DNA of 34,977 nt from an uncultured Prevotellaceae bacterium (GTDB lineage: Bacteria > Bacteroidota > Bacteroidia > Bacteroidales > Bacteroidaceae), in assembly GCA_902775475.1 (NCBI GenBank), contig CACYME010000049.1, positions 1-34,977 of the forward strand, read 5' to 3'. Within the stretch, counting starts at the first letter, position 1. The number at the start of each line of letters is the position of its first letter. The translations under genes were made by a program, and so were the position numbers. The notes under the pieces were generated by a model that was not told where the DNA came from, did not search any database, and was given only the letters and a program-made list of their open reading frames with translations. Shown here piece by piece: positions 21,862 to 30,036 of the stretch.

Positions 21862-23004
21862 TTATTCATCTCTTGTGCAAATGATTCTGACTTGGTCAAT
21901 GAATAATGTTGAGCCGATGGCTCCTTCGAAGGTGTCGCCGTGAATACTGGCCGAGAAGACCAGCGCCAGGTTGTAGCCACGGCCAGCGAGCAGTTCCTCG
22001 TCGATGATTCCTAATTGCTGGAAGAGAATCTCAAAGGGAGTCCATTCGCCGACGGGCTCCACCCGCTCAATACGGGCCTTGCTGACGATGAGCGGGCTGG
22101 TCAGCACGTTGTCGCCATAGAGGACGACGGGCCGCCCCTCGGCGTCGTGGTTACGATAGAGCACGGCGTAGATGTCGGCACTGTCCGTGCGGTTCACCAG
22201 GTTCTGCTGCTTGTCCTTGAACTCCGGTCCTGGCTGATATTTGTAATATCCTGTCAGCTTCTGCGGCTGCTGGGTGAAGGGCACGCCCATCTCGGTGGCA
22301 TGCAGAGCATCCTTGAGGGCGATGGCTGCATTGAAAGTGCCCAGGAACAGATTGCCGGCGGCAATGGGTCGGCCGGTGCTGCGTCCCAGGGGACCGGTGT
22401 CGAGCGTCATCAGCTTCACGCACTGGCCACCGTCGACACCGCCGTCAGCGGGCACGGTGGGATAGGCGTCGGCGGGCTTGCTCTGGTTGGCAATGAAGAA
22501 ACCGCCGTTGCCCGTGGCCCAAAGCTGCTGAGGGCCCTCGGCTGATGGCTCGTACCAGACATAGAACTTCTGATAGTTGGCATCGAGCTGATAGTGCTCG
22601 AAGTCGAATTTCACCGTGTCGGTGACCGTGACGGTGATGGGCTGGAACAGCACCTGATAGCGACGGCTCCACTGGCCGTCCTGCGAGGTCACGGTATAGT
22701 CGACGGCGCCCTGGCTGAAGTCGTGCACCGAGCCACTTTCAGGGTTGATGGTGGCGCCCTCGGTGATGCGGAAACGAGGAGCCAGACGGGTCAGGTCGGC
22801 AGTACGGCGAACGGAAAAGCGGATGGTGCTTTCATCTGAGTTGATGCGAACCAGCGAGTCGCTCTTCTGGAAGAACATCTCTTCGGGATGCTCCACGGCC
22901 ACCGAGGCTTCCAGGATGTCGCATTCGGCGTTCAGCGGCTCATCCTTGAAGCAGGAAGAGAGCAAAACGGCACTCAACAATAGCAGATAATGAATCTTTG
23001 TCAT
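21862..23004 (-). CDS. PCMD domain lipoprotein
   Basis: 380 residues. Lipobox LLSSC places lipidated Cys at 18. Residues about 27-120 form an Ig-like N-terminal region (VRINSDESTIRFSVRRTADLTRLAPRFRITEGATINPESG, as in the DUF4958/PKD-like lead domains of such proteins). The PCMD jelly-roll follows to ...DTFEGAIGSTLFIDQVRIICTRDE. First gene of the operon with the barrel, the calycin/PCMD protein and the DUF362 protein. A surface carbohydrate-related role is suggested by the family name only; the ligand is unknown. Confidence 0.82.
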   Translation of the reverse strand: MTKIHYLLLLSAVLLSSCFKDEPLNAECDILEASVAVEHPEEMFFQKSDSLVRINSDESTIRFSVRRTADLTRLAPRFRITEGATINPESGSVHDFSQGAVDYTVTSQDGQWSRRYQVLFQPITVTVTDTVKFDFEHYQLDANYQKFYVWYEPSAEGPQQLWATGNGGFFIANQSKPADAYPTVPADGGVDGGQCVKLMTLDTGPLGRSTGRPIAAGNLFLGTFNAAIALKDALHATEMGVPFTQQPQKLTGYYKYQPGPEFKDKQQNLVNRTDSADIYAVLYRNHDAEGRPVVLYGDNVLTSPLIVSKARIERVEPVGEWTPFEILFQQLGIIDEELLAGRGYNLALVFSASIHGDTFEGAIGSTLFIDQVRIICTRDE

Positions 23005-23030
23005 CTTCAGTTTTGTCTGATTTGAGGGTG

Positions 23031-23038
23031 CAAAATTA
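23031..23038 (-). promoter_or_regulatory. -7 box of the PCMD operon promoter
   Basis: Minus-strand TAATTTTG matches TAnnTTTG, 27 bases before the start at 23004. The -33 element is weak (TTCG-like). Confidence 0.55.
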
Positions 23039-23209
23039 CAAATTATTGCCGAAATGGCGAAAGAAAATGGGAAGTTTCACACGAGAAATTCCATTTTCAG
23101 AACATTCGGCAAGTACTGAAGTCAACGCCAAACTTTCGCAAACTGCCCCCAAATGTTTTTGGCAGAAGAGAAAAAGGACAAATTTTTCTTTCTTTTGCGA
23201 AAAAAGCAG

Positions 23210-23217
23210 TAACTTTG
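23210..23217 (+). promoter_or_regulatory. -7 box of the alaS promoter
   Basis: TAACTTTG at 23210-23217, followed by CACCCC, with a T-rich -33 region about 19 bases upstream. The initiation region GCACCC also occurs at the rpsU and tRNA-Leu promoters. Leader about 70 bases. Confidence 0.7.
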
Positions 23218-23273
23218 CACCCCAAATCGTAAATCCCTAATATGTAATTAGTAAATAAAAATAGTAAATAGTA

Positions 23274-23291
23274 AATTCGTAAATCGTAAAT
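23274..23291 (+). repeat. 18-base leader repeat ahead of alaS
   Basis: AATTCGTAAATCGTAAAT ends four bases before the alaS ATG and is identical to the sequence before rpoC (5294-5311, minus). Further AGTAAAT and TCGTAAAT units fill the leader from 23226. Confidence 0.75.
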
Positions 23292-23295
23292 AAAA

Positions 23296-25971
23296 ATGAT
23301 GACCGCAAAAGAAATCCGCGACTCGTTCAAGCAGTTCTTCGAGTCGAAAGGACATGCCATCGTGCCCTCGGCTCCGATGGTGATTAAGGACGACCCGACG
23401 CTGATGTTCACCAACGCCGGCATGAACCAGTGGAAAGATATTATATTAGGTACGCGAGACCCGGAGCCGCGTCGCCGAGCCGACACGCAGAAGTGCCTGC
23501 GCGTCTCTGGCAAGCACAACGACCTGGAGGAGGTGGGCCACGACACCTACCATCACACCATGTTCGAGATGCTGGGCAACTGGTCCTTCGGCGACTACTT
23601 CAAGGAGGGCGCCATCGACATGGCATGGGAGTATCTGGTGGACGTGCTGAAGCTGAAGCCCGAGGACCTCTACGTCACCGTGTTCGAGGGCTCGCCCGAA
23701 GAGAACATTCCCCGCGACGACGAGGCTGCCCGCTTCTGGGCCAAGCACGTGCCCGAGGACCACATCATCAACGGCAACAAGCACGATAACTTCTGGGAGA
23801 TGGGCGACACGGGCCCCTGCGGACCCTGCTCGGAAATTCACGTGGACAGCCGCACGCCGGAACAGAAGGCTGCCAGCGGCAAGACGGGCCGCGAGCTGGT
23901 GAACCAGGACGACCCGCAGGTCATCGAAATCTGGAACCTCGTGTTCATGCAGTTCAACCGCAAGGCCGACGGCTCTTTAGAAAAGCTCTCGATGAACGTC
24001 ATCGACACCGGCATGGGCTTCGAGCGCCTCGTCCGCATGATGCAGGGCAAGCACTCCAACTACGACACCGACGTCTTCCAGCCCATCATCAAGGCTGAGC
24101 AGCAGATAACGGGCCTGAAATACACCACCTTTGAAGAGGAGCAGGGCGCTCCCATCTCCAAGGAGCAGGACGACATCAACGTGGCCATGCGCGTCTGCGC
24201 CGACCACCTGCGCGCCGTCAGCTTCTCCATTGCCGACGGACAGCTGCCCTCGAACGCCAAGGCTGGCTACGTCATCCGCCGCATCCTGCGCCGTGCCGTG
24301 CGCTATGCCTACACGTTCCTCGGGCAGAAAGAGGCCTTCCTCTACAAGCTGCTACCCACCCTCGTTGAGGAGATGGGCGACGCCTTCCCCGAACTGAAGG
24401 CCCAGCAGCAGCTCATCGGACGCGTGATGAAGGAGGAGGAAGATGCCTTCCTGCGCACGCTCGACAAGGGCATCTCGCTGCTCGACAAGGCCATGACCAC
24501 GCTGAAAGCCGAGGGCAAGACCGAACTGGACGGCGTGCAGGCCTTCCGCCTCTTCGACACCTACGGCTTCCCCCTCGACCTCACGGAGCTCATCTGCCGC
24601 GAGAACGGATTCACCGTCAACGAGGAGCAGTTCCAGGTGGAGATGCAGAAGCAGAAGGAGCGTGCCCGCAACGCCGCCCAAGTGGAAAACAGCGACTGGG
24701 TCGTCGTGCCCGGCGCTTCTCCGTCGGGCGAACAGCAGTTCGTGGGCTATGACTACTCAGAATATACCTGCCACATCCTGCGCTACCGCAAGGTGACGCA
24801 GAAGAAGAACGAGTTCTACGAGCTGGTGCTCGACTACACGCCGTTCTACGGCGAGATGGGCGGCCAGGTGGGCGAGCAGGGCGTGCTCGTCTCGGAAAAC
24901 GAGACCATCGACATCATCGACAGCAAGCGCGAGAACGGACAGACCGTGCACATCGTGAAGAAGCTGCCCGAGGATCCCACGGCGGAATTCATGGCCTGCG
25001 TGGACACCGACAAGCGCGACGCCAGCGCCGCCAACCACACCGCCACCCACCTGCTCGACTATGCACTGAAGCAGGTGCTCGGCGACCACGTGGAGCAGAA
25101 GGGCTCGTTCGTCAGCCCCGACACGCTGCGCTTCGACTTCTCCCACTTCGAGAAGGTCAGCGACGAGCAGCTGCGCGAGGTGGAGCGCATGGTGAACGAC
25201 ATGATTCGCCAGGACATCGCCCTCGACGAGCACCGCGACACGCCCTTCGAGGAAGCCAAGAAGATGGGGGCCATCGCCCTCTTCGGCGAGAAATACGGCG
25301 ACAAAGTGCGCGTGGTGCGCTTCGGCCCGTCGTGCGAGTTCTGCGGTGGTATTCACGCCAAGAGCACGGGCCGCATCGGCTTCTTCAAGATTATCAGCGA
25401 GAGCAGTGTGGCCGCTGGCATACGCCGCATCGAAGCCAAGACAGGTAAGCAGTGCGAAGAGCTGCTCTACAACATCGAGGACACGCTGAAGGCCGTGAAG
25501 GCATTCTTCAACAACGCCAAGGACCTGGAGGGCGTCATCCGCAAGTACATCGATGAGCACGACTCGATGAAGAAGGAGATAGAATCCTATCAGGCTCAGG
25601 CTGTGGAGCGCGCCGCCAAGCAGCTGGTGGAGAAAGCCCGCGAGATGGGCGGCGTGAAGGTCATCACCGCCGTACTGCCCATGGAGCCCGCTGCCGCCAA
25701 GGACCTGGCCTTCAAGGTGCGTGCCGCCGTCAGCAGTTCGCTGCTCTGCGTGCTGGGCACGCGCCATCAGGACAAGCCGCAGCTGACCATCATGATGAGC
25801 GACGACCTGGTGGCCGACCACCAGCTGAACGCCGGGCAGATGGTGCGCGAGGCCGCCAAGCTCATCCAGGGCGGCGGCGGCGGACAGCCCCACTTCGCAC
25901 AGGCTGGCGGCAAGAACGCCGACGGGCTGAGCGCTGCCGTCGACAAGGTCGTCGAGCTGGCCAACCTCTAA
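23296..25971 (+). CDS. alaS: alanyl-tRNA synthetase
   Basis: Charges tRNA-Ala. 891 residues, start [20 protein letters not shown]. Class II catalytic core over roughly the first 240 residues ([51 protein letters not shown]). The editing domain carries the zinc ligands His581 and His585 (HTATH) and Cys683 and His687 (CGGIH). The C-Ala domain ends with [15 protein letters not shown]. It is complete and normal. Divergent from the PCMD operon; closed by two terminators. Confidence 0.98.
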   Translation: MMTAKEIRDSFKQFFESKGHAIVPSAPMVIKDDPTLMFTNAGMNQWKDIILGTRDPEPRRRADTQKCLRVSGKHNDLEEVGHDTYHHTMFEMLGNWSFGDYFKEGAIDMAWEYLVDVLKLKPEDLYVTVFEGSPEENIPRDDEAARFWAKHVPEDHIINGNKHDNFWEMGDTGPCGPCSEIHVDSRTPEQKAASGKTGRELVNQDDPQVIEIWNLVFMQFNRKADGSLEKLSMNVIDTGMGFERLVRMMQGKHSNYDTDVFQPIIKAEQQITGLKYTTFEEEQGAPISKEQDDINVAMRVCADHLRAVSFSIADGQLPSNAKAGYVIRRILRRAVRYAYTFLGQKEAFLYKLLPTLVEEMGDAFPELKAQQQLIGRVMKEEEDAFLRTLDKGISLLDKAMTTLKAEGKTELDGVQAFRLFDTYGFPLDLTELICRENGFTVNEEQFQVEMQKQKERARNAAQVENSDWVVVPGASPSGEQQFVGYDYSEYTCHILRYRKVTQKKNEFYELVLDYTPFYGEMGGQVGEQGVLVSENETIDIIDSKRENGQTVHIVKKLPEDPTAEFMACVDTDKRDASAANHTATHLLDYALKQVLGDHVEQKGSFVSPDTLRFDFSHFEKVSDEQLREVERMVNDMIRQDIALDEHRDTPFEEAKKMGAIALFGEKYGDKVRVVRFGPSCEFCGGIHAKSTGRIGFFKIISESSVAAGIRRIEAKTGKQCEELLYNIEDTLKAVKAFFNNAKDLEGVIRKYIDEHDSMKKEIESYQAQAVERAAKQLVEKAREMGGVKVITAVLPMEPAAAKDLAFKVRAAVSSSLLCVLGTRHQDKPQLTIMMSDDLVADHQLNAGQMVREAAKLIQGGGGGQPHFAQAGGKNADGLSAAVDKVVELANL

Positions 25972-25975
25972 AAGC

Positions 25976-26011
25976 AGCGATGCCCCGCAGGTTTGCGTGG
26001 CATCGCTTTTT
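25976..26011 (+). terminator. terminator of alaS
   Basis: AGCGATGCC (25976-25984) pairs with GGCATCGCT (25999-26007), followed by TTTT, five bases past the alaS stop. Confidence 0.85.
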
Positions 26012-26031
26012 CTTGGCAGAAGACAAATAAC

Positions 26032-26067
26032 AAAGCGTACCGAAAGAAATACTCTCGGTACGCTTTT
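26032..26067. terminator. bidirectional terminator between alaS and the barrel gene
   Basis: Perfect 12-bp stem AAAGCGTACCGA (26032-26043) with TCGGTACGCTTT (26055-26066), and T-rich flanks on both strands. The genes on either side converge here. Confidence 0.85.
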
Positions 26068-26092
26068 ATTGTATCCTTACGGAACTATCGGC

Positions 26093-26641
26093 TTAGAAGT
26101 TGTAGTACAGACCGAAGGTGAGGTTGTTGTTGTCGAGGCTCACACCCACGTTGGTGGAGTTGTCGATACCATCCTGCTTCCAGTTGAACGACTCCATGCC
26201 CACGAAGCCCACATGAGCCACGAAGCTAAGGCTCTCCGACAGGTTCACGGCCACACCAGGCTTGAAGCCCAGCAGGAACTGCGTACCCAGGTCCTTATAG
26301 CTGCCGATGCCGACACCACCGTCGACAAACAGGTTGATGAGCTTCGACTTCACGAAGGTATAGCGGGCGTAGGGAGCGATGGAGAACACCTCGGTGTCAG
26401 TGTCCTGGCCGAAAGCGCCATTACCAAGGTTGCAGGCACCCTTCTGATAGCCCAGCTCAACACCCACGGCCCAGTCGTCGTTCAGGTTGTAGCCAATCTC
26501 GGGCACGAACTTGTAGACCGTCTGCGACTCGTTGAGGTTGTCAGTCACGCTGGCCACGCCAACAGAACCGCCCACATACACCTGTGCACTCATGTTCATT
26601 GCAACGAAAACAGCTGCGATTGTCATCAAAAACTTTTTCAT
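26093..26641 (-). CDS. small outer-membrane beta-barrel protein
   Basis: 182 residues from the ATG at 26641, which gives the signal peptide MKKFLMTIAAVFVAMNMSAQ; an upstream in-frame ATG at 26782 would add 47 residues without a signal and lies before the predicted transcript start. The mature part is eight or so amphipathic strands (VYVGGSVGVASV, WAVGVELGYQKG, IAPYARYTFV, LINLFVDGGVGIGSY, LSFVAHVGFVGM, NLTFGLYYNF), ending in Phe as outer-membrane proteins do. Function unknown; OmpX/Opa-like barrel is the nearest description. Confidence 0.85.
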   Translation of the reverse strand: MKKFLMTIAAVFVAMNMSAQVYVGGSVGVASVTDNLNESQTVYKFVPEIGYNLNDDWAVGVELGYQKGACNLGNGAFGQDTDTEVFSIAPYARYTFVKSKLINLFVDGGVGIGSYKDLGTQFLLGFKPGVAVNLSESLSFVAHVGFVGMESFNWKQDGIDNSTNVGVSLDNNNLTFGLYYNF

Positions 26642-26739
26642 CTTTTTAATACTTTTAATGTTAAACTTACACCAGCCTGCGGGCTGGCCATTATCCTGCG
26701 GCGGTTCCAGCAAGCATGCCTTCATCGCCGATTGCGCTG

Positions 26740-26769
26740 CAAAAGTAGGAAAAAAAGATGAACCGCCAA
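26740..26769 (-). promoter_or_regulatory. promoter of the small barrel gene
   Basis: Minus-strand TTGG (26766-26769), 18 bases, TACTTTTG (26740-26747). This implies a leader of about 90 bases that contains a GC-rich stretch (GGCCAGCCCGCAGG region near 26675-26690). Confidence 0.65.
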
Positions 26770-26833
26770 CTTTTTTGCCCAAATTTTTTCCTCAGGACAG
26801 CCACTTCTTTGATTTATGAGAAGAATTCGAGGG

Positions 26834-26864
26834 CCCTGCAGCAAGCATTTCACTTGTTGCAGGG
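26834..26864. terminator. strong hairpin after the TonB receptor gene
   Basis: CCCTGCAGCAAG (26834-26845) pairs with CTTGTTGCAGGG (26853-26864) with one G-T wobble. On the minus strand the bases that follow are not T-rich, so it may stabilise the mRNA end rather than terminate alone. Confidence 0.55.
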
Positions 26865-26897
26865 CTTCTTCGTTTCCCTATGGCTGATGCTTCTGAG

Positions 26898-28784
26898 TCA
26901 GAAATCTACATTGACGCCGGCCATGAACGTGGCAAGGGGCATGGGATAGCCCGCCAACAGTTCGTAGTCGTGGCGCATCAGGTTCTCGCCGCGCACCCAC
27001 AGCTTCAGATGGTCAGCAGGGCTATAGGTGACGGCGACGTTGACCAGCGTAAAGGTCTGATAAGGCTCGGTGGCACTGCCAGTGAAGAGATTGCTGACGT
27101 GCTGGGTGCCGGCGTTGATGTAGAAGCGGCCCTGGTGCCAGCGGATGCCCAAGTAGTCGACGTATTCGGGTGTTCCCGTCTGCTCGTGGCCCTCCTGCTG
27201 ATGGATATAGCTGCGGTTGGCGTGGACGGCGAAATGGCGGTTGACGCGATAGTGCGCCTGCAGCTCATAGCCCGAATTCTCGAAAGCGCCCGTGTTGATG
27301 CGCCCCACGTTGCCATCGGGCTTCACGCCCGTGCCCACCAGGTTGTCGGCCTTCAGGTAGAAGACGTTGGCCTTGTAGGAGAAGCGCCCCAGCGTCTGCT
27401 GCCACGACAGCTCGTAGTTCCACATGCGCTCAGCCTTCAGCTCCACGTTGCCGTTGGTGCCATAGAAGTAGAGCTCCATCATCGACGGGTTGCGGAATCC
27501 CTTGCTAACCGTGAGCTTCAGCACACCATCGCCGACGGGGCGGGCCACCAGGCCCAGCTGCGGCACCCACTCGCCGCCCGACACGTTCTGCCAGTCGTAG
27601 CGCAGACCAGCATCGACGGTGAGCCACTCGGCGAGATCCTGGCGGAAGTCGACGTAGGCCGCCCACTCGTTGCGGTAGCTCTTGCCCGTGCCCGCCCTGT
27701 AGTTGGTGGCGATGAGCGAGCCGTCGGCACGGCTGGTGTTGTAGGCATAGCCGTAGATGTGCTGATAGTCGGCACCCACGGTGGTGTGGTTGCCCTCGAG
27801 GGGCTGGATGGTCTCGAAGAGCGACACACCCGTCAGGGCATCCTTCGAGCGGAAGAGGTTGGCACGGGGCTGGTTGTTGTTGGCACTGGGGCCATAGCCG
27901 TCGTTGATTTTATGGCGCCCGAAGTTGGAGTAGACCATCAGCGTGCCGTCGAGCCCGTCGAAATGATTGCTCACCGAGGCATTCACCACGCCACGGGTGA
28001 TATACTGGTCGGCCTCCTTGAGCGGGCTGGCCACCGTGCCGGGATGGGAAGCGTTGAAGTGGGTGACGTCGGCCGACAGGCGGGTGGTCCAGTTCTCGCT
28101 GAGGTCATAGCCCAGGTTCAGAAAGCCGCCATACTGCTCAAAACCCATGTTGGGCCGATGGTTGTCCGAACGGCTGTATTGCGCTGCCACGGTACTGCTG
28201 AAGCGTCCCTGCCGCACCTGGTTCGAGGCTTCGGCCTGCACCGAGCCGTAGCTGCCAGCCCCCACGTTGAGCTGGGTGCGCACACCATCGTGGTGCATCC
28301 GTCGCGTCACGATGTTCACCACGCCGCCCATGGCATTCGAGCCATAGAGCACCGAGGCAGGGCCGCTGACCACCTCTACGCGGTCGGCCATCATGGTCTG
28401 ATAGGCATCGCCGATGGGATGGTCGAAGATGTTGGCATACTGTGGATGGCCATCGATGAGCACCAGCACGCGCGAGCCGCCAGAGAGGCCACGCAGGTTG
28501 AGCGAGCCGCTGCCACCGCCACTGACGCCATAGCCCATGACGCCACGGCTGTTGATGAACAGGCCCGGCACCTCCTGCGACAGTGTGGGCAGGATGCTCT
28601 GCTGATGGTTCTCAGTCAGTTGCTCACGCGTGACCACGGTCACGTTCATGGGCAAACGGCTCACTGCGGTGGCATGGCGCGACCCCGTCACCACCACTTC
28701 TTGCAATGCCAGCGAATCGGTCTGTGCACTGGCGAATGGCACTGTGCCCCACAGGGCCAGTGCCACAATCATTTGTTTTTGCAT
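26898..28784 (-). CDS. TonB-dependent outer-membrane receptor
   Basis: 628 residues from ATG at 28784 (signal peptide MQKQMIVALALWGTVPFASAQ); the longer frame from 29006 would include the promoter and leader and is rejected. TonB-box-like LQEVVVTGSR follows the signal, then the plug domain (GGGSGSLNLRGLSGGSRVLVLIDGHPQY, PASVLYGSNAMGGVVNIVTRR) to about residue 155 and a 22-strand barrel ending AGVNVDF. No N-terminal carboxypeptidase-like domain and no SusD partner, so it is of the siderophore/vitamin/metal class (CirA/BtuB-like) rather than a SusC. The ligand cannot be told; no recognisable cobalamin riboswitch precedes it. Confidence 0.9.
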   Translation of the reverse strand: MQKQMIVALALWGTVPFASAQTDSLALQEVVVTGSRHATAVSRLPMNVTVVTREQLTENHQQSILPTLSQEVPGLFINSRGVMGYGVSGGGSGSLNLRGLSGGSRVLVLIDGHPQYANIFDHPIGDAYQTMMADRVEVVSGPASVLYGSNAMGGVVNIVTRRMHHDGVRTQLNVGAGSYGSVQAEASNQVRQGRFSSTVAAQYSRSDNHRPNMGFEQYGGFLNLGYDLSENWTTRLSADVTHFNASHPGTVASPLKEADQYITRGVVNASVSNHFDGLDGTLMVYSNFGRHKINDGYGPSANNNQPRANLFRSKDALTGVSLFETIQPLEGNHTTVGADYQHIYGYAYNTSRADGSLIATNYRAGTGKSYRNEWAAYVDFRQDLAEWLTVDAGLRYDWQNVSGGEWVPQLGLVARPVGDGVLKLTVSKGFRNPSMMELYFYGTNGNVELKAERMWNYELSWQQTLGRFSYKANVFYLKADNLVGTGVKPDGNVGRINTGAFENSGYELQAHYRVNRHFAVHANRSYIHQQEGHEQTGTPEYVDYLGIRWHQGRFYINAGTQHVSNLFTGSATEPYQTFTLVNVAVTYSPADHLKLWVRGENLMRHDYELLAGYPMPLATFMAGVNVDF

Positions 28785-28929
28785 TGTTTTGTTTTTTTGT
28801 ATCACACACAACAGGGCCGGACTCTTCGCCTTAAGCCTCCTATCGCTATGGAGGGCATGACCATGAACGTGAGCGATGGTTAGAGAATAAGAGAGAGTAT
28901 CATCAAGACGATTAGTCTTCAATCTGGTA

Positions 28930-28954
28930 GCCCGCGATGCGAGCCATGGCGGGC
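28930..28954 (-). other. hairpin in the TonB receptor leader
   Basis: GCCCGC (minus strand, 28949-28954) pairs with GCGGGC (28930-28935). It lies about 30 bases into a predicted leader of roughly 190 bases. I found none of the cobalamin or thiamine riboswitch signature boxes. Confidence 0.55.
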
Positions 28955-28981
28955 GCAATCTCGTGTAAAGAATTAGCGCTG

Positions 28982-28989
28982 CAAAGGTA
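28982..28989 (-). promoter_or_regulatory. -7 box of the TonB receptor promoter
   Basis: Minus-strand TACCTTTG, exact match to TAnnTTTG. The -33 region lacks a good TTTG. Start codon is about 200 bases downstream, so a long leader is implied. Confidence 0.6.
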
Positions 28990-29305
28990 GCATTTTCTGC
29001 TGACATTCCTGCATGTTCTTATAAAAAAATAATGATAGTCTGCAATTGAACCACTAAAGCCTCTTTTTTGGGGGTGCAACACCTGCAGCTCACCCTTAAA
29101 ATAGTGTTCAAAATCACCACTAAAAAAAGTTCGTTCTGAAGAGCGATTCTGGATCGAAAAACGCCCTTTTTTTGCCTTCAAGTAACGATTTCGCCATTCA
29201 GACGAGAATTAAAAAAGGTTAATTTTTGCACACCAAACCCCATCCTGCGCAAAATTTTCACATTTTTTTGGTGTTTTTTTGCCTCGAATCTCTCTTCTGT
29301 AAGCA

Positions 29306-29359
29306 CGCCAAATTTTCAAAAGTCAACGCCTTTTGAAAATTTGGCGTTGACTTTTTTCA
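29306..29359. repeat. two overlapping, mutually exclusive palindromes
   Basis: Palindrome 1: CGCCAAATTTTCAAAAG (29306-29322) with its perfect complement at 29330-29346. Palindrome 2: AAAAGTCAACGCC (29318-29330) with GGCGTTGACTTTT (29343-29355), then more T on the plus strand. They share bases, so only one can form. The second looks like an intrinsic terminator, the first like its antiterminator. A nearby repeat of the GTTGACTTTTTTC end occurs as GCTGACTTTTTTC at 29367-29379. Confidence 0.8.
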
Positions 29360-29570
29360 GCCGTCCGCTGACTTTTTTCTCCATAATTGTCATAAGCATC
29401 TATTTACCAGCCACTTAGCAAAAGCCCTCAAAATTCGCTTATTTTCAGCCAAAAATTTTCTCGCGCAGAATTTTCAAAAATTCGAGGGGGTCGAGTGTTC
29501 ATTTTCGGAACAAAACTAACAAATATTTAGATACAATTTGGATGGAATGAAAATTGCTGTAACCGCAAAA

Positions 29571-29593
29571 TCCCCCCCCCAAAAAATCCCCCA
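29571..29593. repeat. homopolymer tracts C9-A6-T-C6
   Basis: A run of nine C, then six A, one T and six C. Such tracts slip in replication and in sequencing. No gene start is nearby except the tRNA operon end. Confidence 0.8.
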
Positions 29594-29617
29594 GATTTGC
29601 CCCACGAGATGAAAGGC

Positions 29618-29651
29618 AAAAAATAAAAGTGGCTGGAATCCAACCACTTTC
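29618..29651 (-). terminator. terminator of the tRNA-Leu/Val transcript
   Basis: Minus-strand AAAGTGG (29645-29651) pairs with CCACTTT (29627-29633), with an inner TGG/CCA, followed by TATTTTTTG. It begins seven bases past tRNA-Val. Confidence 0.85.
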
Positions 29652-29657
29652 TTTCTG

Positions 29658-29731
29658 TGTCGACACTTGGACTCGAACCAAGGACCCCCACCATGTCAAG
29701 GTGATACTCTAACCAGCTGAGCTATGCCGAC
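29658..29731 (-). tRNA. tRNA-Val (GAC anticodon)
   Basis: 74-nt cloverleaf: acceptor GTCGGCA/TGTCGAC with one G-T wobble, anticodon stem CACC/GGTG around TTGACAT (anticodon GAC), T arm TTGGTTCGAGTCCAA. No encoded CCA. Confidence 0.95.
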
Positions 29732-29741
29732 TTTTCATTTG

Positions 29742-29823
29742 TGCGCCTGACAGGACTCGAACCTGCACATCGTGAGATACTAGATCCTAAGTCTAGCGCG
29801 TCTACCAATTCCGCCACAGGCGC
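29742..29823 (-). tRNA. tRNA-Leu (TAG anticodon)
   Basis: 82-nt type II tRNA: acceptor GCGCCTG/CAGGCGC, discriminator A, anticodon stem CTAGA/TCTAG around CTTAGGA (anticodon TAG), long variable arm. First gene of the two-tRNA transcript. Confidence 0.95.
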
Positions 29824-29875
29824 GAAAACGACGAATGCCGAATTCTTTGAGTGCCTCTCAGGAGTTTTGCGGGTG

Positions 29876-29906
29876 CAAAGTTACTACTTTTCTGCGAAAC
29901 GGCCAA
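29876..29906 (-). promoter_or_regulatory. promoter of the tRNA-Leu/Val transcript
   Basis: Minus-strand TTGG (29903-29906), 19 bases, TAACTTTG (29876-29883). It differs at only about six positions out of 39 from the rpsU promoter region (15641-15671 plus the first transcribed bases). Confidence 0.8.
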
Positions 29907-30008
29907 ATTTTTCCACTACTTTTTTCATGAAAACACGCTGAGAGCAAAAAAACAGCTTTGCCACATCACTTTTTCTGCTTTTTTGAACGCTAATTGAGAA
30001 AAAAGTGT

Positions 30009-30016
30009 TTACTTTG
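30009..30016 (+). promoter_or_regulatory. -7-like box of the CotH gene
   Basis: TTACTTTG, one mismatch to TAnnTTTG, followed by CACTC; start codon 20 bases downstream. The -33 element is uncertain. Confidence 0.5.
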
Positions 30017-30036
30017 CACTCAAATTAACGCTAACT

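Larger units (their letters stand above)
29007..29617. other. gene-free AT-rich stretch
   Basis: About 600 bases without a supportable gene. It holds overlapping palindromes (29306-29359), a second GCTGACTTTTTTC copy, many AAAATTTTC-like words, and homopolymer runs near 29571-29593. A short frame running from 29181 to 28912 on the minus strand crosses the receptor promoter and is not accepted. Confidence 0.6.

Noticed and set aside
24757-25893. Long minus-strand frame opposite alaS (378 codons)
   Set aside because: Antisense shadow of alaS, rich in His, Leu and Val with no recognisable family.
28785-28990. Cobalamin riboswitch upstream of the TonB receptor
   Set aside because: I looked for the B12 box and the GGTG/GCCACTG elements and did not find them; only a simple hairpin can be supported.
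28785-29006. N-terminal extension of the TonB receptor (74 extra codons)
   Set aside because: The extension covers the promoter box and leader, and the internal Met at 28784 begins a proper signal peptide.
28912-29181. 89-codon minus-strand frame upstream of the TonB receptor
   Set aside because: It crosses the predicted receptor promoter and leader, has no signal or domain, and ends in sequence better explained as 5' leader.
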